Below, piece by piece: positions 49,035 through 57,657 of a stretch of 64,000 bases of DNA; the first letter of the stretch is position 1, and each line of letters starts with the position of its first letter. Origin of the DNA: Azohydromonas caseinilytica (GTDB taxonomy: Bacteria > Pseudomonadota > Gammaproteobacteria > Burkholderiales > Burkholderiaceae_C); the NCBI RefSeq assembly GCF_012927045.1, contig NZ_JABBFW010000008.1, forward strand, positions 1-64,000, read 5' to 3'. Position numbers and translations under genes: made by a program. The notes under the pieces are model-generated. The model made no database searches. It worked only from the letters and a program-made list of their open reading frames with translations, and was not told the DNA's origin.

Positions 49035-49682
49035 TCAGGCGGCCTCGATCCCGGCGCGCAGCGCCAGCGCGATCACCGCCTGGCGCAGGGTGTCGTTGAG
49101 GCGCAGCGGCCCCCCCACGCGCTGGCCCGACAGCGCCGCGCCGACGCGGTCGCCGAACAGCACCAGCGCCTGGTCCGGGTCGCGCTGGCGCGACATCCAG
49201 AACAGCCCGTCGATGTCCGGGTACTGCCGATGCAGCGCCTGGGCCCAGCGCGCCGTGTCGGGGTAGTCGATGGGTGCGCTGGCAATCAGCTCGGTCTTGG
49301 GCACCTTCAGCCGGTGCAGCCCATCGGTGGTCAGGTTCACCAGGCGCAGGTCGCGCGCGGGCGTGAGCCGGCCGTGGCCGCGGTCGGCGAAGTCGTCGAG
49401 GTCGACGAACTTGCGCGCCGCGTCCATGGGCACGTTGTGGAAGACGGTTTCGAAGATGGCGCATTCCAGCGAGGAGCCACCGTACAGGTAAGGCACGACG
49501 CGCTCGTCGCGGTCGCGGATGGGCGCAAAGCGCGTGGGCTTGCGCAGGACCCCGGCGGCGTCGATGCCCGGGTTGAAGCTCTCGGGTGCGAAGGCGGTGT
49601 CGTGAATGACGTGGATGACCCGTCCCGCGGGCCAGAGGTCGATGAGCGCGTCCAGCGGCGGCGTCGGCGCGCGGCAGCTCAA
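49035..49682 (-). CDS. RES-domain toxin (NAD+-degrading)
   Basis: 215 aa. RES-fold sequences are RVIHVIHDTAFAPESFNPG, RFAPIRDRDERVVPYLYGGSSLECAIFETVFHNVP (with the conserved Arg, Tyr and Glu) and a C-terminal ALVLFGDRV. RES toxins degrade NAD+. I propose a TTG start at 49682 because it overlaps the stop of the antitoxin gene (TTGA) and no ATG or GTG is present nearer to the domain; the frame stays open to 49814, but that extension is low-complexity and lies within the antitoxin gene. The antitoxin gene is directly upstream. Confidence 0.8.
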   Translation of the reverse strand: MSCRAPTPPLDALIDLWPAGRVIHVIHDTAFAPESFNPGIDAAGVLRKPTRFAPIRDRDERVVPYLYGGSSLECAIFETVFHNVPMDAARKFVDLDDFADRGHGRLTPARDLRLVNLTTDGLHRLKVPKTELIASAPIDYPDTARWAQALHRQYPDIDGLFWMSRQRDPDQALVLFGDRVGAALSGQRVGGPLRLNDTLRQAVIALALRAGIEAA

Positions 49683-50356
49683 GCCGCGCTCCCGCCCGCA
49701 TCCCGGTGCGCCGCCTCCACCACGGACTCCGGCGCGGTGTCCAGCAGGTCCACCGGGCGGGCCTGCTGCGGCAGCCAGCCGTTGTTGGAGGTGAACCACA
49801 GCGCCAGCTTCCACGGGTCCTTGCCCTCGCCGAAGGCCTCGATGACCGGCTGCACCGCCTTCAGCGGCCTGCCGTCACGGAACTGGAACAGCGGATAGAC
49901 CTCGCGCGTGCGCCCGGCCTCGTCGCGGTGCCGCACGGCGAACACCTGGCGGCGCTTCTTCCAGTTGTCGGCCAGCGCATGGCGGTTGGCGGCGCGCGAC
50001 TGGTTCATGTCCGCCAGCTGCTCGGCGGTGGCGAAGCCGAACTCGTTGAGCAGCTCCGCATGCCGTACCGCGATGCGCCCGGCCATCTGCACCTCGACCG
50101 GGCTGGGCACGACCATCTGCGTGGTCATCAGTTCCACGAGCTGTTCCAGCTTGCGCGCCCGCACCTGCGCCGTCTTCTCCTGCAGCAGCCGGCCCAGCAC
50201 CGGCACCACCGCCTCCAGCACCGGCGAGAGCGACTGGTCGGCGACCTCGATCCGGTAGGCCCGTGGGGCCGGCCCGGCCGCCGCGGGCACACCCGCCGAG
50301 GGCTCGGCCGGCCAGGGCTGCAAGGACAGGACGCCGGCATCCGCGAATTCATCCAT
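49679..50356 (-). CDS. Xre/MbcA/ParS-type antitoxin
   Basis: 225 aa. The central part (LEQLVELMTTQMVVPSPVEVQMAGRIAVRHAELLNEFGFATAEQLADM) is helical, and the C-terminus DPWKLALWFTSNNGWLPQQARPVDLLDT matches the toxin-binding domain of MbcA/ParS/Xre antitoxins (the W-L-x-G-x-x-P-x-D-L-L pattern). It is longer than usual (about 150). A 13-bp inverted repeat precedes the ATG and is a probable autoregulatory site. Confidence 0.8.
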   Translation of the reverse strand: MDEFADAGVLSLQPWPAEPSAGVPAAAGPAPRAYRIEVADQSLSPVLEAVVPVLGRLLQEKTAQVRARKLEQLVELMTTQMVVPSPVEVQMAGRIAVRHAELLNEFGFATAEQLADMNQSRAANRHALADNWKKRRQVFAVRHRDEAGRTREVYPLFQFRDGRPLKAVQPVIEAFGEGKDPWKLALWFTSNNGWLPQQARPVDLLDTAPESVVEAAHRDAGGSAA

Positions 50357-50368
50357 GGCGCTTCCTTT

Positions 50369-50409
50369 GATGAGATTGACGACATATTGGTTCAGCTCGT
50401 CAACTCATC
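50369..50409. promoter_or_regulatory. Palindromic operator before the Xre/RES pair
   Basis: Arms GATGAGATTGACGA (50369-50382) and TCGTCAACTCATC (50397-50409) are inverted, differing by one inserted base, with a 14-bp centre. Located 13 bp before the antitoxin ATG, as expected for conditional autoregulation of a toxin-antitoxin operon. Confidence 0.6.
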
Positions 50410-50500
50410 AATCATACCGGTCACCGGAGCGGCGTTGCGGCACTGCGGCGAACGGCCCTGCCGCCGCCCTGGCGGGGCCGGCCCGCTAGCATCGCGCCCC

Positions 50501-51097
50501 ATGTCCGACGCGCCCTCCCGCCGCCCGGCCGCCGCGCGGCGGCCCGCTGCTTCCTCCACCCTCTTCAGCCCGGCCGACGCCGATCCCGCCGGCCTGCCCT
50601 TGAAGTACCTTGCCGGCTACCCCGAGCCGCTGCTGGAGCAGGTGCGCTCGCTCATCGCGCAGGACAGGCTCGCCGCGATGCTGGCGCGGCGCTACCCGGA
50701 AGCCCACGCCGTGCGCACCGACCGCGCGCTGTGGGACTACGTGCAGGAACTCAAGGCGCAGTACCTGCGCAGCAGCGCGCCGCTGTCCAAGGTGCAGTAC
50801 GACCCGCAGGTGCGGCTGCTGCAGCAGGCGCTGGGCACGCACCGCATGGTCTCGCGCGTGCAGGGCGGGCGGCTCAAGGCCAAGCGCGAGATCCGCATCG
50901 CCAGCCTGTTCCGCGAGGCGCCGGCGCCGTTCCTGCGCATGATCACCGTGCATGAGCTGGCGCACCTGCGCCATCTGGAGCACGACAAGGCCTTCTACCA
51001 GCTGTGCACCCACATGGAGCCCGACTACCACCAGCTGGAATTCGACCTGCGGCTGTACCTGACGCAGCTGGCGCTGGAGGGGCGGCTTTCGGGCTGA
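50501..51097 (+). CDS. YgjP-like/M48-type metallopeptidase
   Basis: 198 aa. Zinc motif VHELAHLRHLEHDKAFYQL (HExxH plus a third His 6 residues on) near residues 155-173, then MEPDYHQLEFDLRLYLT. The WLM/YgjP-like family is mostly uncharacterised; bacterial members are small cytoplasmic metalloproteins. Low-complexity Ala/Arg/Pro lead of about 20 residues makes the exact start doubtful, though ATG 50501 is the only candidate in that stretch. Confidence 0.82.
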   Translation: MSDAPSRRPAAARRPAASSTLFSPADADPAGLPLKYLAGYPEPLLEQVRSLIAQDRLAAMLARRYPEAHAVRTDRALWDYVQELKAQYLRSSAPLSKVQYDPQVRLLQQALGTHRMVSRVQGGRLKAKREIRIASLFREAPAPFLRMITVHELAHLRHLEHDKAFYQLCTHMEPDYHQLEFDLRLYLTQLALEGRLSG

Positions 51098-51216
51098 GCC
51101 GCGGCCGGGGCGCCGGTTCAGGCTTGATCCCTGGCGCCGCCGGGGCCGTCCGGCGCGCGCATCATGGCTGCGGTGCGGGCGCCGGGGCCCGCGCGCCGGA
51201 TGCCGGGGAGAAGACC

Positions 51217-51492
51217 ATGAGCCACAAGGTTGCCAACCTGCTGCGCACCATCTACCACGACCCGCCCAGCGGCAACGTGCACTGGCGCGACGTCGAGTCG
51301 CTGCTCAAGCACGTGGGCGCGACGCTGGAGCCGCTGTCGGGCGCGCGCATACGGGCGCGCATCGGGCACATGGAGGGCATCCTGCACCGCCCGCACCACA
51401 GCAACGTGCTCGATGCCAGCGGGCTGCTGCACGTGCGCCAGTTCCTGGCGCGCGCGGGCGTGACGCCGTCGCAGTACGAGAGCAGGGAGTAG
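51217..51492 (+). CDS. HicA-like toxin, orphan
   Basis: 91 aa. GNVHWRDVESLLKHVGATLEPLSGARIRARIGHMEGILHRPHHSN is the short double-stranded-RNA-binding-like fold of HicA-type mRNA interferases, with the His of HRPHH as possible catalytic residue. GGGGAG precedes ATG 51217. No HicB-like antitoxin is encoded next to it on either side. Stand-alone HicA-like proteins of this size occur widely in proteobacteria and may not be toxic. Confidence 0.72.
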   Translation: MSHKVANLLRTIYHDPPSGNVHWRDVESLLKHVGATLEPLSGARIRARIGHMEGILHRPHHSNVLDASGLLHVRQFLARAGVTPSQYESRE

Positions 51493-51553
51493 CGCGCCGC
51501 CATGCCGGTGAAGCCGGCATGGCGGTTGTCCGGGGAATGTCGCGGGCCCGGGC

Positions 51554-51760
51554 CTAGCGCCCGCCCTTGGGCACCGAGCCCTGGTTGCCGCCGCTGACAT
51601 GCGCGTCGCGCTCGGCGGTGCGCGGGGCGCGGGTGGGATCTTCCACGCTCTCGTCGTCGTCCGGAGTCAGCAACTCCTGTATTTCCTCGGCCTCGGTGGC
51701 GGCCTCCCGGCGCTCGGTGGTGGATTTGCCGGGACCGGCGGGGCTCTTGGCATCAGGCAT
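51554..51760 (-). CDS. Small acidic hypothetical protein
   Basis: 68 aa, rich in Glu, Asp, Ala and Pro, probably unstructured (EEIQELLTPDDDESVEDPTR). No family recognised. GGAAGGACACCCC precedes the ATG. It is antisense to nothing and its codon use is compatible with coding. Confidence 0.55.
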   Translation of the reverse strand: MPDAKSPAGPGKSTTERREAATEAEEIQELLTPDDDESVEDPTRAPRTAERDAHVSGGNQGSVPKGGR

Positions 51761-51855
51761 GGGGTGTCCTTCCAGGGTTGTGCCGCGGACCATCGCGTCC
51801 GCCCGCCGGACGCGGCAACCGCCGTGCCGCCGGCCGCGCCGCTCAGAATCGGGGC

Positions 51856-52794
51856 ATGAAGACCTTCGACGCCGCGGCCACCGCCGCCCAGCTGCCCTTC
51901 GAGCGGCTCATCCCCGCGCTGAGTGCGCTCTTCGCCGACCCGGCCTGCCAGGTGCCCGCGCGCCATGTGCACGAGATCGCCGCGCCCGACGGCGGCCCGC
52001 CGCTGACCTCGCTGCTGATGCCGGCCTGGCTGCCCGGGCGCTGCTACGGCGTCAAGATCGTCAACATCGCCCCGGGCAACGCCGCGCGCGGCCTGCCCGG
52101 GCTGCACGGCGCCTACCTGCTGTTCGATGCCGTCACCGGCGTGCCGCTGGCGCTGATGGACGGCGACGAGATCACCTCGCGCCGCACCGCCGCGGCCTCG
52201 GCCCTGGCCGCCACCTACCTGGCGCGGCCCGACGCGCGGTGGCTGCTGGTGCTGGGCACCGGCCGCGTCGCCAGCCTGCTGCCCGCGGCCTACGCCGCCG
52301 TGCGGCCCATCGAGGAAGTGCGGGTGTGGGCCCGCTCGCCGGACAAGGCGCAGGCGCTGGCCGAATCGCTGCGCGCCCAGGGCTTCGCCGCCGAGGCCGC
52401 GCCCGACCTGGCCGCCGCCGTGGCCTGGGCCCATGTCGTGAGCTGCGCCACCCTGGCGCGCGAGCCGCTGGTGCAGGGCGCCTGGCTGGCGCCGGCCAGC
52501 CACCTGGACCTCATCGGCAGCTTCACGCCCGAGATGCGCGAGGCCGACGACGACTGCTTCAGGAACACCGAGCTGTTCGTGGACACCGAGGAGGCGCTGC
52601 GCAAGAGCGGCGACCTGCTGGGCCCGCTGGCGCGCGGCGTGATCACGCCGGCCGACCTGCGCGCCACCCTGGCCGACCTGTGCCGCCGCACGGCACCGGG
52701 GCGCCGCACGGCGATGGAGCGCACCGTCTTCAAGTCGGTCGGCACCGCGCTGGAAGATTTGGCGGCGGCGATGCTGGTGCAGGCGGGCGGCTGA
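51856..52794 (+). CDS. Ornithine cyclodeaminase/mu-crystallin-family protein
   Basis: 312 aa. The family pattern YGVKIVNIAPGN (with the Lys that faces the substrate), the Rossmann motif VLGTGRVASLLP and DLIGSFTPEMREADDDCF are seen. Members are NAD-dependent reductases or cyclodeaminases of amino or imino acids; this one could be a delta-1-pyrroline or piperideine carboxylate reductase. The CoA-transferase-like gene follows 44 bp later. Confidence 0.85.
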   Translation: MKTFDAAATAAQLPFERLIPALSALFADPACQVPARHVHEIAAPDGGPPLTSLLMPAWLPGRCYGVKIVNIAPGNAARGLPGLHGAYLLFDAVTGVPLALMDGDEITSRRTAAASALAATYLARPDARWLLVLGTGRVASLLPAAYAAVRPIEEVRVWARSPDKAQALAESLRAQGFAAEAAPDLAAAVAWAHVVSCATLAREPLVQGAWLAPASHLDLIGSFTPEMREADDDCFRNTELFVDTEEALRKSGDLLGPLARGVITPADLRATLADLCRRTAPGRRTAMERTVFKSVGTALEDLAAAMLVQAGG

Positions 52795-52838
52795 GCCACC
52801 CTTTCCCAGACATTCACGACAACCCCAGGAGACCTCCC

Positions 52839-53987
52839 ATGTCCCCACATTCCTCCCCCGGCCCCCTGGCCGGCCTGCGCATCGTCGAATTCGCCGGCCT
52901 GGGCCCCTGCCCCTTCGCCGGCATGCTGCTGGCCGACATGGGCGCCGACGTGATCGTGGTCGAGCGCGCCGCCGGCGGCGGCGCCGGCCTGGAGCGCATC
53001 GCCACCGACCGCAACAAGCGCTCGGTCGTGCTGGACCTCAAGCAGGCCGAGGGGCTGGCGGCGGCGTGGCGGCTGGTGGAGTCGGCCGACGCGCTGATCG
53101 AGGGTTTCCGCCCCGGCGTGATGGAGCGCCTGGGCCTGGGGCCGGAGGAGGCGCTGCGGCGCCGGCCGCGCCTGGTGTACGGCCGCGTCACCGGCTGGGG
53201 CCAGGACGGGCCGCTGGCGCAGGCGGCCGGCCACGACCTCAACTACGTGGCGCTCACCGGGGCGCTGTCGCTGTCACGCCGCGACGAGGCCGCGCCGGTG
53301 ATCCCGCCCACGCTGATCGGCGACATGGCCGGCGGCGCGATGTTCCTGGCCTTCGGCGTGGTGTGCGCGCTGCTGGAGGCGCAGCGCTCGGGCCGGGGCC
53401 AGGTGGTGGACGCCGCGATGGTGGACGGCGTGGCCGCGCTCGCGGCCCTGGTGCGCCACATGCGCGGCAGCCCCTGGTGGCCCGAGGAGCCGCGCCACAA
53501 CGTGCTGCTGGGCAGCGCGCCCTTCTACGAGGTCTACGAGTGCGGCGACGGGCAGTTCGTGACCCTGGGCGCCATCGAGCCGCCCTTCTACGCCGAGCTG
53601 CTGCGCCGCCTGGGGCTGCACGACGAGGACCCGGCGCACCAGCACGAGCACGCGCGCTGGCCGGCGCTCAAGGCGCGCATCGCGGCCGTGTTGAAGACGC
53701 AGCCGCGCGCCCACTGGTGCGCGCTGCTCGAAGGCAGCGACGCCTGCTTCGCGCCGGTGCTGGACCTGGACGAGGCCGCCGCGCACCCGCACCACGCCGC
53801 GCGCGGCACGTACGTGAGGGTCGGGGGCGAGGTGCAGCCCGCGCCGGCGCCGCGCCTGTCGCGCACGCCCGCGCGCGCGCCCGGGGCCGCGCCGCGCCGC
53901 GGCGAGCACACCGAGGCGCTGCTGCGCGAGCTGGGCTACGGCGTGGAAGACGTGGCCCGGCTGCGCGCGGCCGGGGCCTGCGGCTGA
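52839..53987 (+). CDS. CaiB/BaiF CoA-transferase family, alpha-methylacyl-CoA racemase-like
   Basis: 382 aa. LRIVEFAGLGPCPFAGMLLADMGADVIVVER starts the family III CoA-transferase fold. GHDLNYVALTGALSLSRR and GDMAGGAMFLAFGVVCALLEA are the AMACR features (a His, an Asp at the active centre). It most likely epimerises 2-methylacyl-CoA. AGGAGA is placed 7 bp before the ATG. Co-transcribed with the cyclodeaminase-like gene. Confidence 0.88.
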   Translation: MSPHSSPGPLAGLRIVEFAGLGPCPFAGMLLADMGADVIVVERAAGGGAGLERIATDRNKRSVVLDLKQAEGLAAAWRLVESADALIEGFRPGVMERLGLGPEEALRRRPRLVYGRVTGWGQDGPLAQAAGHDLNYVALTGALSLSRRDEAAPVIPPTLIGDMAGGAMFLAFGVVCALLEAQRSGRGQVVDAAMVDGVAALAALVRHMRGSPWWPEEPRHNVLLGSAPFYEVYECGDGQFVTLGAIEPPFYAELLRRLGLHDEDPAHQHEHARWPALKARIAAVLKTQPRAHWCALLEGSDACFAPVLDLDEAAAHPHHAARGTYVRVGGEVQPAPAPRLSRTPARAPGAAPRRGEHTEALLRELGYGVEDVARLRAAGACG

Positions 53988-53993
53988 GGGCAA

Positions 53994-54425
53994 GTGCGGG
54001 CGCGCACGAAGACACCGGTGAGCGCCACCCTGCTGGCCTGGGCCGCCGATGGCGTGGTGCTGCTGCACCTGCTGTTCATCGCCTTCGTGGTCGCCGGCGC
54101 GGCGCTGCTGCCGCGCTGGCCGCGGCTGGTGTGGCTGCATGGGCCGGCGCTGCTGTGGGGCATCTGGGTGGAGGCCGCGGGCGCGGCCTGCCCGCTCACG
54201 CCGCTGGAGAACCGGCTGCGCGCGCTGGCCGGCGCGCAGGGCTACGCCGGCGGCTTCGTCGAGCACTACCTGCTGCCGCTGCTGTACCCGGCGGGGCTCA
54301 CGCGCGGGACGCAGGGTGCGCTGGCGCTGCTGGTGGTGCTCGTCAACCTGCTGCTGTACGCGCGCTGGTGGCGCCGGCGCAGGGCGGGAACGCCAACTTC
54401 CCGGACAAGCCGCCCCGGGATGTGA
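53994..54425 (+). CDS. DUF2784 membrane protein
   Basis: 143 aa, four helices. The pattern LLHLLFIAFVVAGAALLPRWPRLVWLHGPALLWGIWVEAAGAACPLTPLENRLR is the DUF2784 block (Cys-Pro-Leu-Thr-x-x-E). Function unknown. GTG at 53994 or GTG at 54018 could be used. Confidence 0.8.
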   Translation: MRARTKTPVSATLLAWAADGVVLLHLLFIAFVVAGAALLPRWPRLVWLHGPALLWGIWVEAAGAACPLTPLENRLRALAGAQGYAGGFVEHYLLPLLYPAGLTRGTQGALALLVVLVNLLLYARWWRRRRAGTPTSRTSRPGM

Positions 54426-54576
54426 AATCCTCCAGCGCCGGATCTCAGTAACATTTAGATAATTCCTTGTAGCACCCGTTCGAATTCCCGCCTTCCGACC
54501 GAGGACGTATTCAGGGTTGCGGCGCTCGCGGCGCGTCCTGGAGGGCGGTCGTGGAGCGCCGTGACACCTGCCGCCC

Positions 54577-57186
54577 GTGATGCCGCTCCAAGCCCCCGAC
54601 CTGCCGAGCCCCGGGCCCGGCGCCCCGATGCCGCGTGCCGATGGCGACGCCGCCGATCTGCTGCCGGTGTGGCAGCCGCGCGGCTGGGTGGCGGCCGTGC
54701 TGCTGCTCACGCCGGTGCTGTACGTGATGGCCTGGCCCGGCGGGATGCTGGACCTGGTGCTGCCGCGGCCGGCGTTCCTGGCGCTGCACAACCTGCTGGA
54801 AGTGACGGCGGTGGTGGTCAGCATGATGGTGGCGCTGACCGCCGCGTACGTGCTCGACGAGCGCGAGCGACCGCTGGGCCGGGCCATGACGGTGGCGTTC
54901 ATGGTGGTGGCCGGCGTGGACCTGCTGCACATGGTCTCCTACGCCGGCATGCCCGACCTGGTGTCGCCCAACACCTCGCACAAGGCGATCGTGCTGTGGC
55001 TGCTGGCGCGGGGCGTGGCGGCCGGGGCGTTGCTGGTGTGGTGCTTTCCGTGGCCGCCGGGCTTCGTGGGCGCGCGCGCCGCGGCGCTGCTGACCATGGC
55101 CGGGGCGGCCATCAGCGTGCTGCTGGGCACGCTGGCGGTGTGGCGGCCCGAGGCCTTTCCCAGCACCTTCGAGCCCGGCCTCGGGCTCACGCCGCTGAAG
55201 CAGGCGGCCGAGGGCATGGTGATGCTGCTGCTGGGCCTGGCGCTGGCGGGCCAGCTCAAGCGCATGGCCGGGCTGCGCGGCCGGGAGCGCGCCGACGAGG
55301 AGCCGGTGCGCGACGCCATCCTGCTGCTGCTGCTGGGCGAGGTCTTCTTCGTGCTCTATGGCGAGCAGGTCACCACCGGCGCCAACCTGCTGGGCCATGT
55401 CTACAAGGTGCTGGCCTACGGCTGCCTGTACCGCAGCGTGTTCCTGCACCGGGTGCGGCGCCCGTACCTGCGGCTGCGGCATGCGCAGCGCGAGGTGGAG
55501 CAGCGCAGCGCCGAGTACGAGGAGCTGCTGGAGCTGGCGCCCGTGGGCGTGGTGGTGACGGACGCGCAGGGGCGCATCTGCCTGGCCAACCGCGCGCTGG
55601 AAGCCATGTTCGGCCACACCCGGGGCGAGCTGGTGGGCCAGTCCGTGGAGGTGCTGCTGCCCGAAGGGCTGCGCCAGGCGCACCAGGGCCACCGCGGCGG
55701 CTGGATCGCCGCCGGCCTGCCCGGTGTGCGGCTGCGCGGCGGGCTGCAGGGCCAGCGCAAGGACGGCACGCTGCTCGACGTCGAAATCTCGATCGAGAAG
55801 ACCCATCGTGCCGAGGGCTGGCGGCTGACCGCCTGCGTCAGCGACGTGTCGCACCGGCGCGCGCACGAGGCCGCGCTGGAGCACCGGGCCACGCACGACC
55901 TGCTCACCGGGCTGCCCAACCGCTGGCGCTTCACGGAGGAGCTGCGCCGCGCCGTGGCGCAGGCCGCCGGCGCGGACGAGGTGCTGGGCGTGGTGGTGCT
56001 GGACCTGGCCGGCTTCAAGCAGGCCAACGAGCGCCATGGCCATGCCGTGGCCGACGCGCTGCTGCAGGAGGTGGCGCGCGCGCTGGTGGCGGCCGCGCCG
56101 CCGGCCTTCCTGGCGCGGCTGGGGGGCGACGTGTTCGGCGTGGTCGCGCGCGGCGTGGGCCCGGGGGCGCCGCTGGCGGCGCTGGCGCAGCGGCTCGCCG
56201 CCGCGCTGGCGCCGGGCGTGCGCGCCGGCGCGGTGGAGTGGCCGGGGGCGGCGGCGATGGGGCTGGCGTCGTACCCGGCCGATGCGCGGGACGCCGAGCA
56301 GCTGCTGCGCTGTGCCGACGTGGCGCTGGACGAGGCCAAGCAGCGCGGGCGCGCGCAGGTGGTGGCCTTCGATGCCGGGCTGGGCCGGCGTGCGCAGCAG
56401 GCGCTGCGCGTGCGGGCGCGGCTGCAGGCGGCGCTGCAGGAGGACGCGCTCGTGCCGCACTACCAGCCGCAGGTGGAGGTGGCCAGCGGCCGGGTGCAGG
56501 GCTTCGAGGCGCTGGTGCGCTGGACCGACCCGGAGCTGGGCGAGGTGGCGCCGGCGGTGTTCATTCCGATTGCCGAGAACGCCGGGCTGATCGGGGCGCT
56601 GGGCGAGGCGGTGCTGCGCCGCGCCTGCCGGCAGTTGCGGGCGTGGCGCGAGGCGGGGTTGCACACGCGCGTGGCGGTCAACCTCTCGCCGTGGGAGTTC
56701 CGGCATCCGGGGCTGGTGGCGCGCATTGCGCGGGAGCTGGCGCGGCACGGGCTGCCCGGGGAGTGCCTGGCGGTGGAGATCACCGAATCGGCGGTGATCG
56801 ACGACTTCCCCGCGGTGGCGGAGCAGTTGCGGGCGCTGGTGGAGCTGGGGGTGGAGGTGCACCTGGACGACTTCGGCACCGGGCATTCCTCGCTGGCGTG
56901 GCTGAAGGCCTTCCCGATTGCCACGATCAAGATCGACCGCTCCTTCGTGCGCGACATGGTGCGCGACGCCAACGACGAGGCGATCGTGCGGGCGGTGGTG
57001 GGGCTGGGGCACACGCTGGGCTGCAGCATCGTGGCCGAGGGCGTGGAGCACGGCGAGCAGCTGGAGCGGCTGCGCGCGCTGCGCTGCGAGGCCTACCAGG
57101 GCTGGCTGTTCAGCCCGGCGCTGCCGGAGGCCGAGGCGACGGCGCTGCTGCGGCGCAGCTGCGAGCCGGAGGCGGTGGCGGAGTGA
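54577..57186 (+). CDS. MASE3-PAS-GGDEF-EAL protein with degenerate GGDEF
   Basis: 869 aa. About residues 30-290 are a membrane sensor of MASE3 type (LHNLLEVTAVVVSMMVALTAAY, DLLHMVSYAGMP). A PAS domain (LELAPVGVVVTDAQG) follows, then a GGDEF domain whose active-site reads RLGGDVFG (Glu replaced by Val) at about 513-520, so it is probably no cyclase. The EAL domain (FEALVRW at about 640, NLSPWEF, DDFGTGHSS) looks complete. It should degrade c-di-GMP. Start at GTG 54577 or ATG 54580. Confidence 0.9.
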   Translation: MMPLQAPDLPSPGPGAPMPRADGDAADLLPVWQPRGWVAAVLLLTPVLYVMAWPGGMLDLVLPRPAFLALHNLLEVTAVVVSMMVALTAAYVLDERERPLGRAMTVAFMVVAGVDLLHMVSYAGMPDLVSPNTSHKAIVLWLLARGVAAGALLVWCFPWPPGFVGARAAALLTMAGAAISVLLGTLAVWRPEAFPSTFEPGLGLTPLKQAAEGMVMLLLGLALAGQLKRMAGLRGRERADEEPVRDAILLLLLGEVFFVLYGEQVTTGANLLGHVYKVLAYGCLYRSVFLHRVRRPYLRLRHAQREVEQRSAEYEELLELAPVGVVVTDAQGRICLANRALEAMFGHTRGELVGQSVEVLLPEGLRQAHQGHRGGWIAAGLPGVRLRGGLQGQRKDGTLLDVEISIEKTHRAEGWRLTACVSDVSHRRAHEAALEHRATHDLLTGLPNRWRFTEELRRAVAQAAGADEVLGVVVLDLAGFKQANERHGHAVADALLQEVARALVAAAPPAFLARLGGDVFGVVARGVGPGAPLAALAQRLAAALAPGVRAGAVEWPGAAAMGLASYPADARDAEQLLRCADVALDEAKQRGRAQVVAFDAGLGRRAQQALRVRARLQAALQEDALVPHYQPQVEVASGRVQGFEALVRWTDPELGEVAPAVFIPIAENAGLIGALGEAVLRRACRQLRAWREAGLHTRVAVNLSPWEFRHPGLVARIARELARHGLPGECLAVEITESAVIDDFPAVAEQLRALVELGVEVHLDDFGTGHSSLAWLKAFPIATIKIDRSFVRDMVRDANDEAIVRAVVGLGHTLGCSIVAEGVEHGEQLERLRALRCEAYQGWLFSPALPEAEATALLRRSCEPEAVAE

Positions 57187-57310
57187 GGCGGGGTTTTTCG
57201 CGTGCCGGGCAGCCGTGGAGCGCGGGCGCTGCCGACCGGGCGGCGGCACGCGTCGTGCAACAGGCGTCCGGCCAGGGAGGGCAGTCCACGGCGGGCGGCA
57301 CCGAGGCGCC

Positions 57311-57592
57311 GTGGAAAAAAGAAGAGAAGTGGGAAGTACCTCGAAGGGCCTGCGGGCGGGTGCGCTCGCGCTGTGCGGGCTGATGGTGGCGTTCGGCGCC
57401 GCGGCGGCGAACCGGCCGTGCTCCGGCGCCAAGGGCGGCGTGGCGCGTTGCGACGGCGCGCGCTTCGTCTGCAACGACGGCTCTTACAGCGCGAGCAAGA
57501 AAGTCTGCTCGGCCAATGCAGGCAGCGGCGCGACGCCGTACGCAGGTGATGGCGGCGGCAGTTCGCCGCGCCGGCGCGGGGGGCGGCGCCGG
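57311..57592 (+). CDS. Small secreted cysteine-containing protein
   Basis: 94 aa. A signal peptide (LRAGALALCGLMVAFGAAAA) precedes a small domain with four Cys (NRPCSGAKGGVARCDGARFVCNDGSYSASKKVCS) that could form two disulphide bonds, then a Gly/Arg tail. The PCSG-KGG-C-FVC-N-GS pattern is repeated in small exported proteins of beta-proteobacteria with unknown role. GTG 57311 or GTG 57329 is the start. It ends six bases before the CRISPR trailer repeats. Confidence 0.65.
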
Positions 57593-57597
57593 TAATT

Positions 57598-57625
57598 TCC
57601 TTGGGCTGCCTGTGCGGCAGTTCAG
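57598..57625 (-). repeat. Most degenerate terminal CRISPR repeat
   Basis: Keeps the stem GCTGCC...GGCAG of the array repeat (GCTGCCTGTGCGGCAG) but has lost both flanks. It stands 60 bp before the next repeat copy, so the period is conserved. Confidence 0.55.
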
Positions 57626-57657
57626 CGGGGTATGTCCCGCGCGAGCGGGGACGGACC

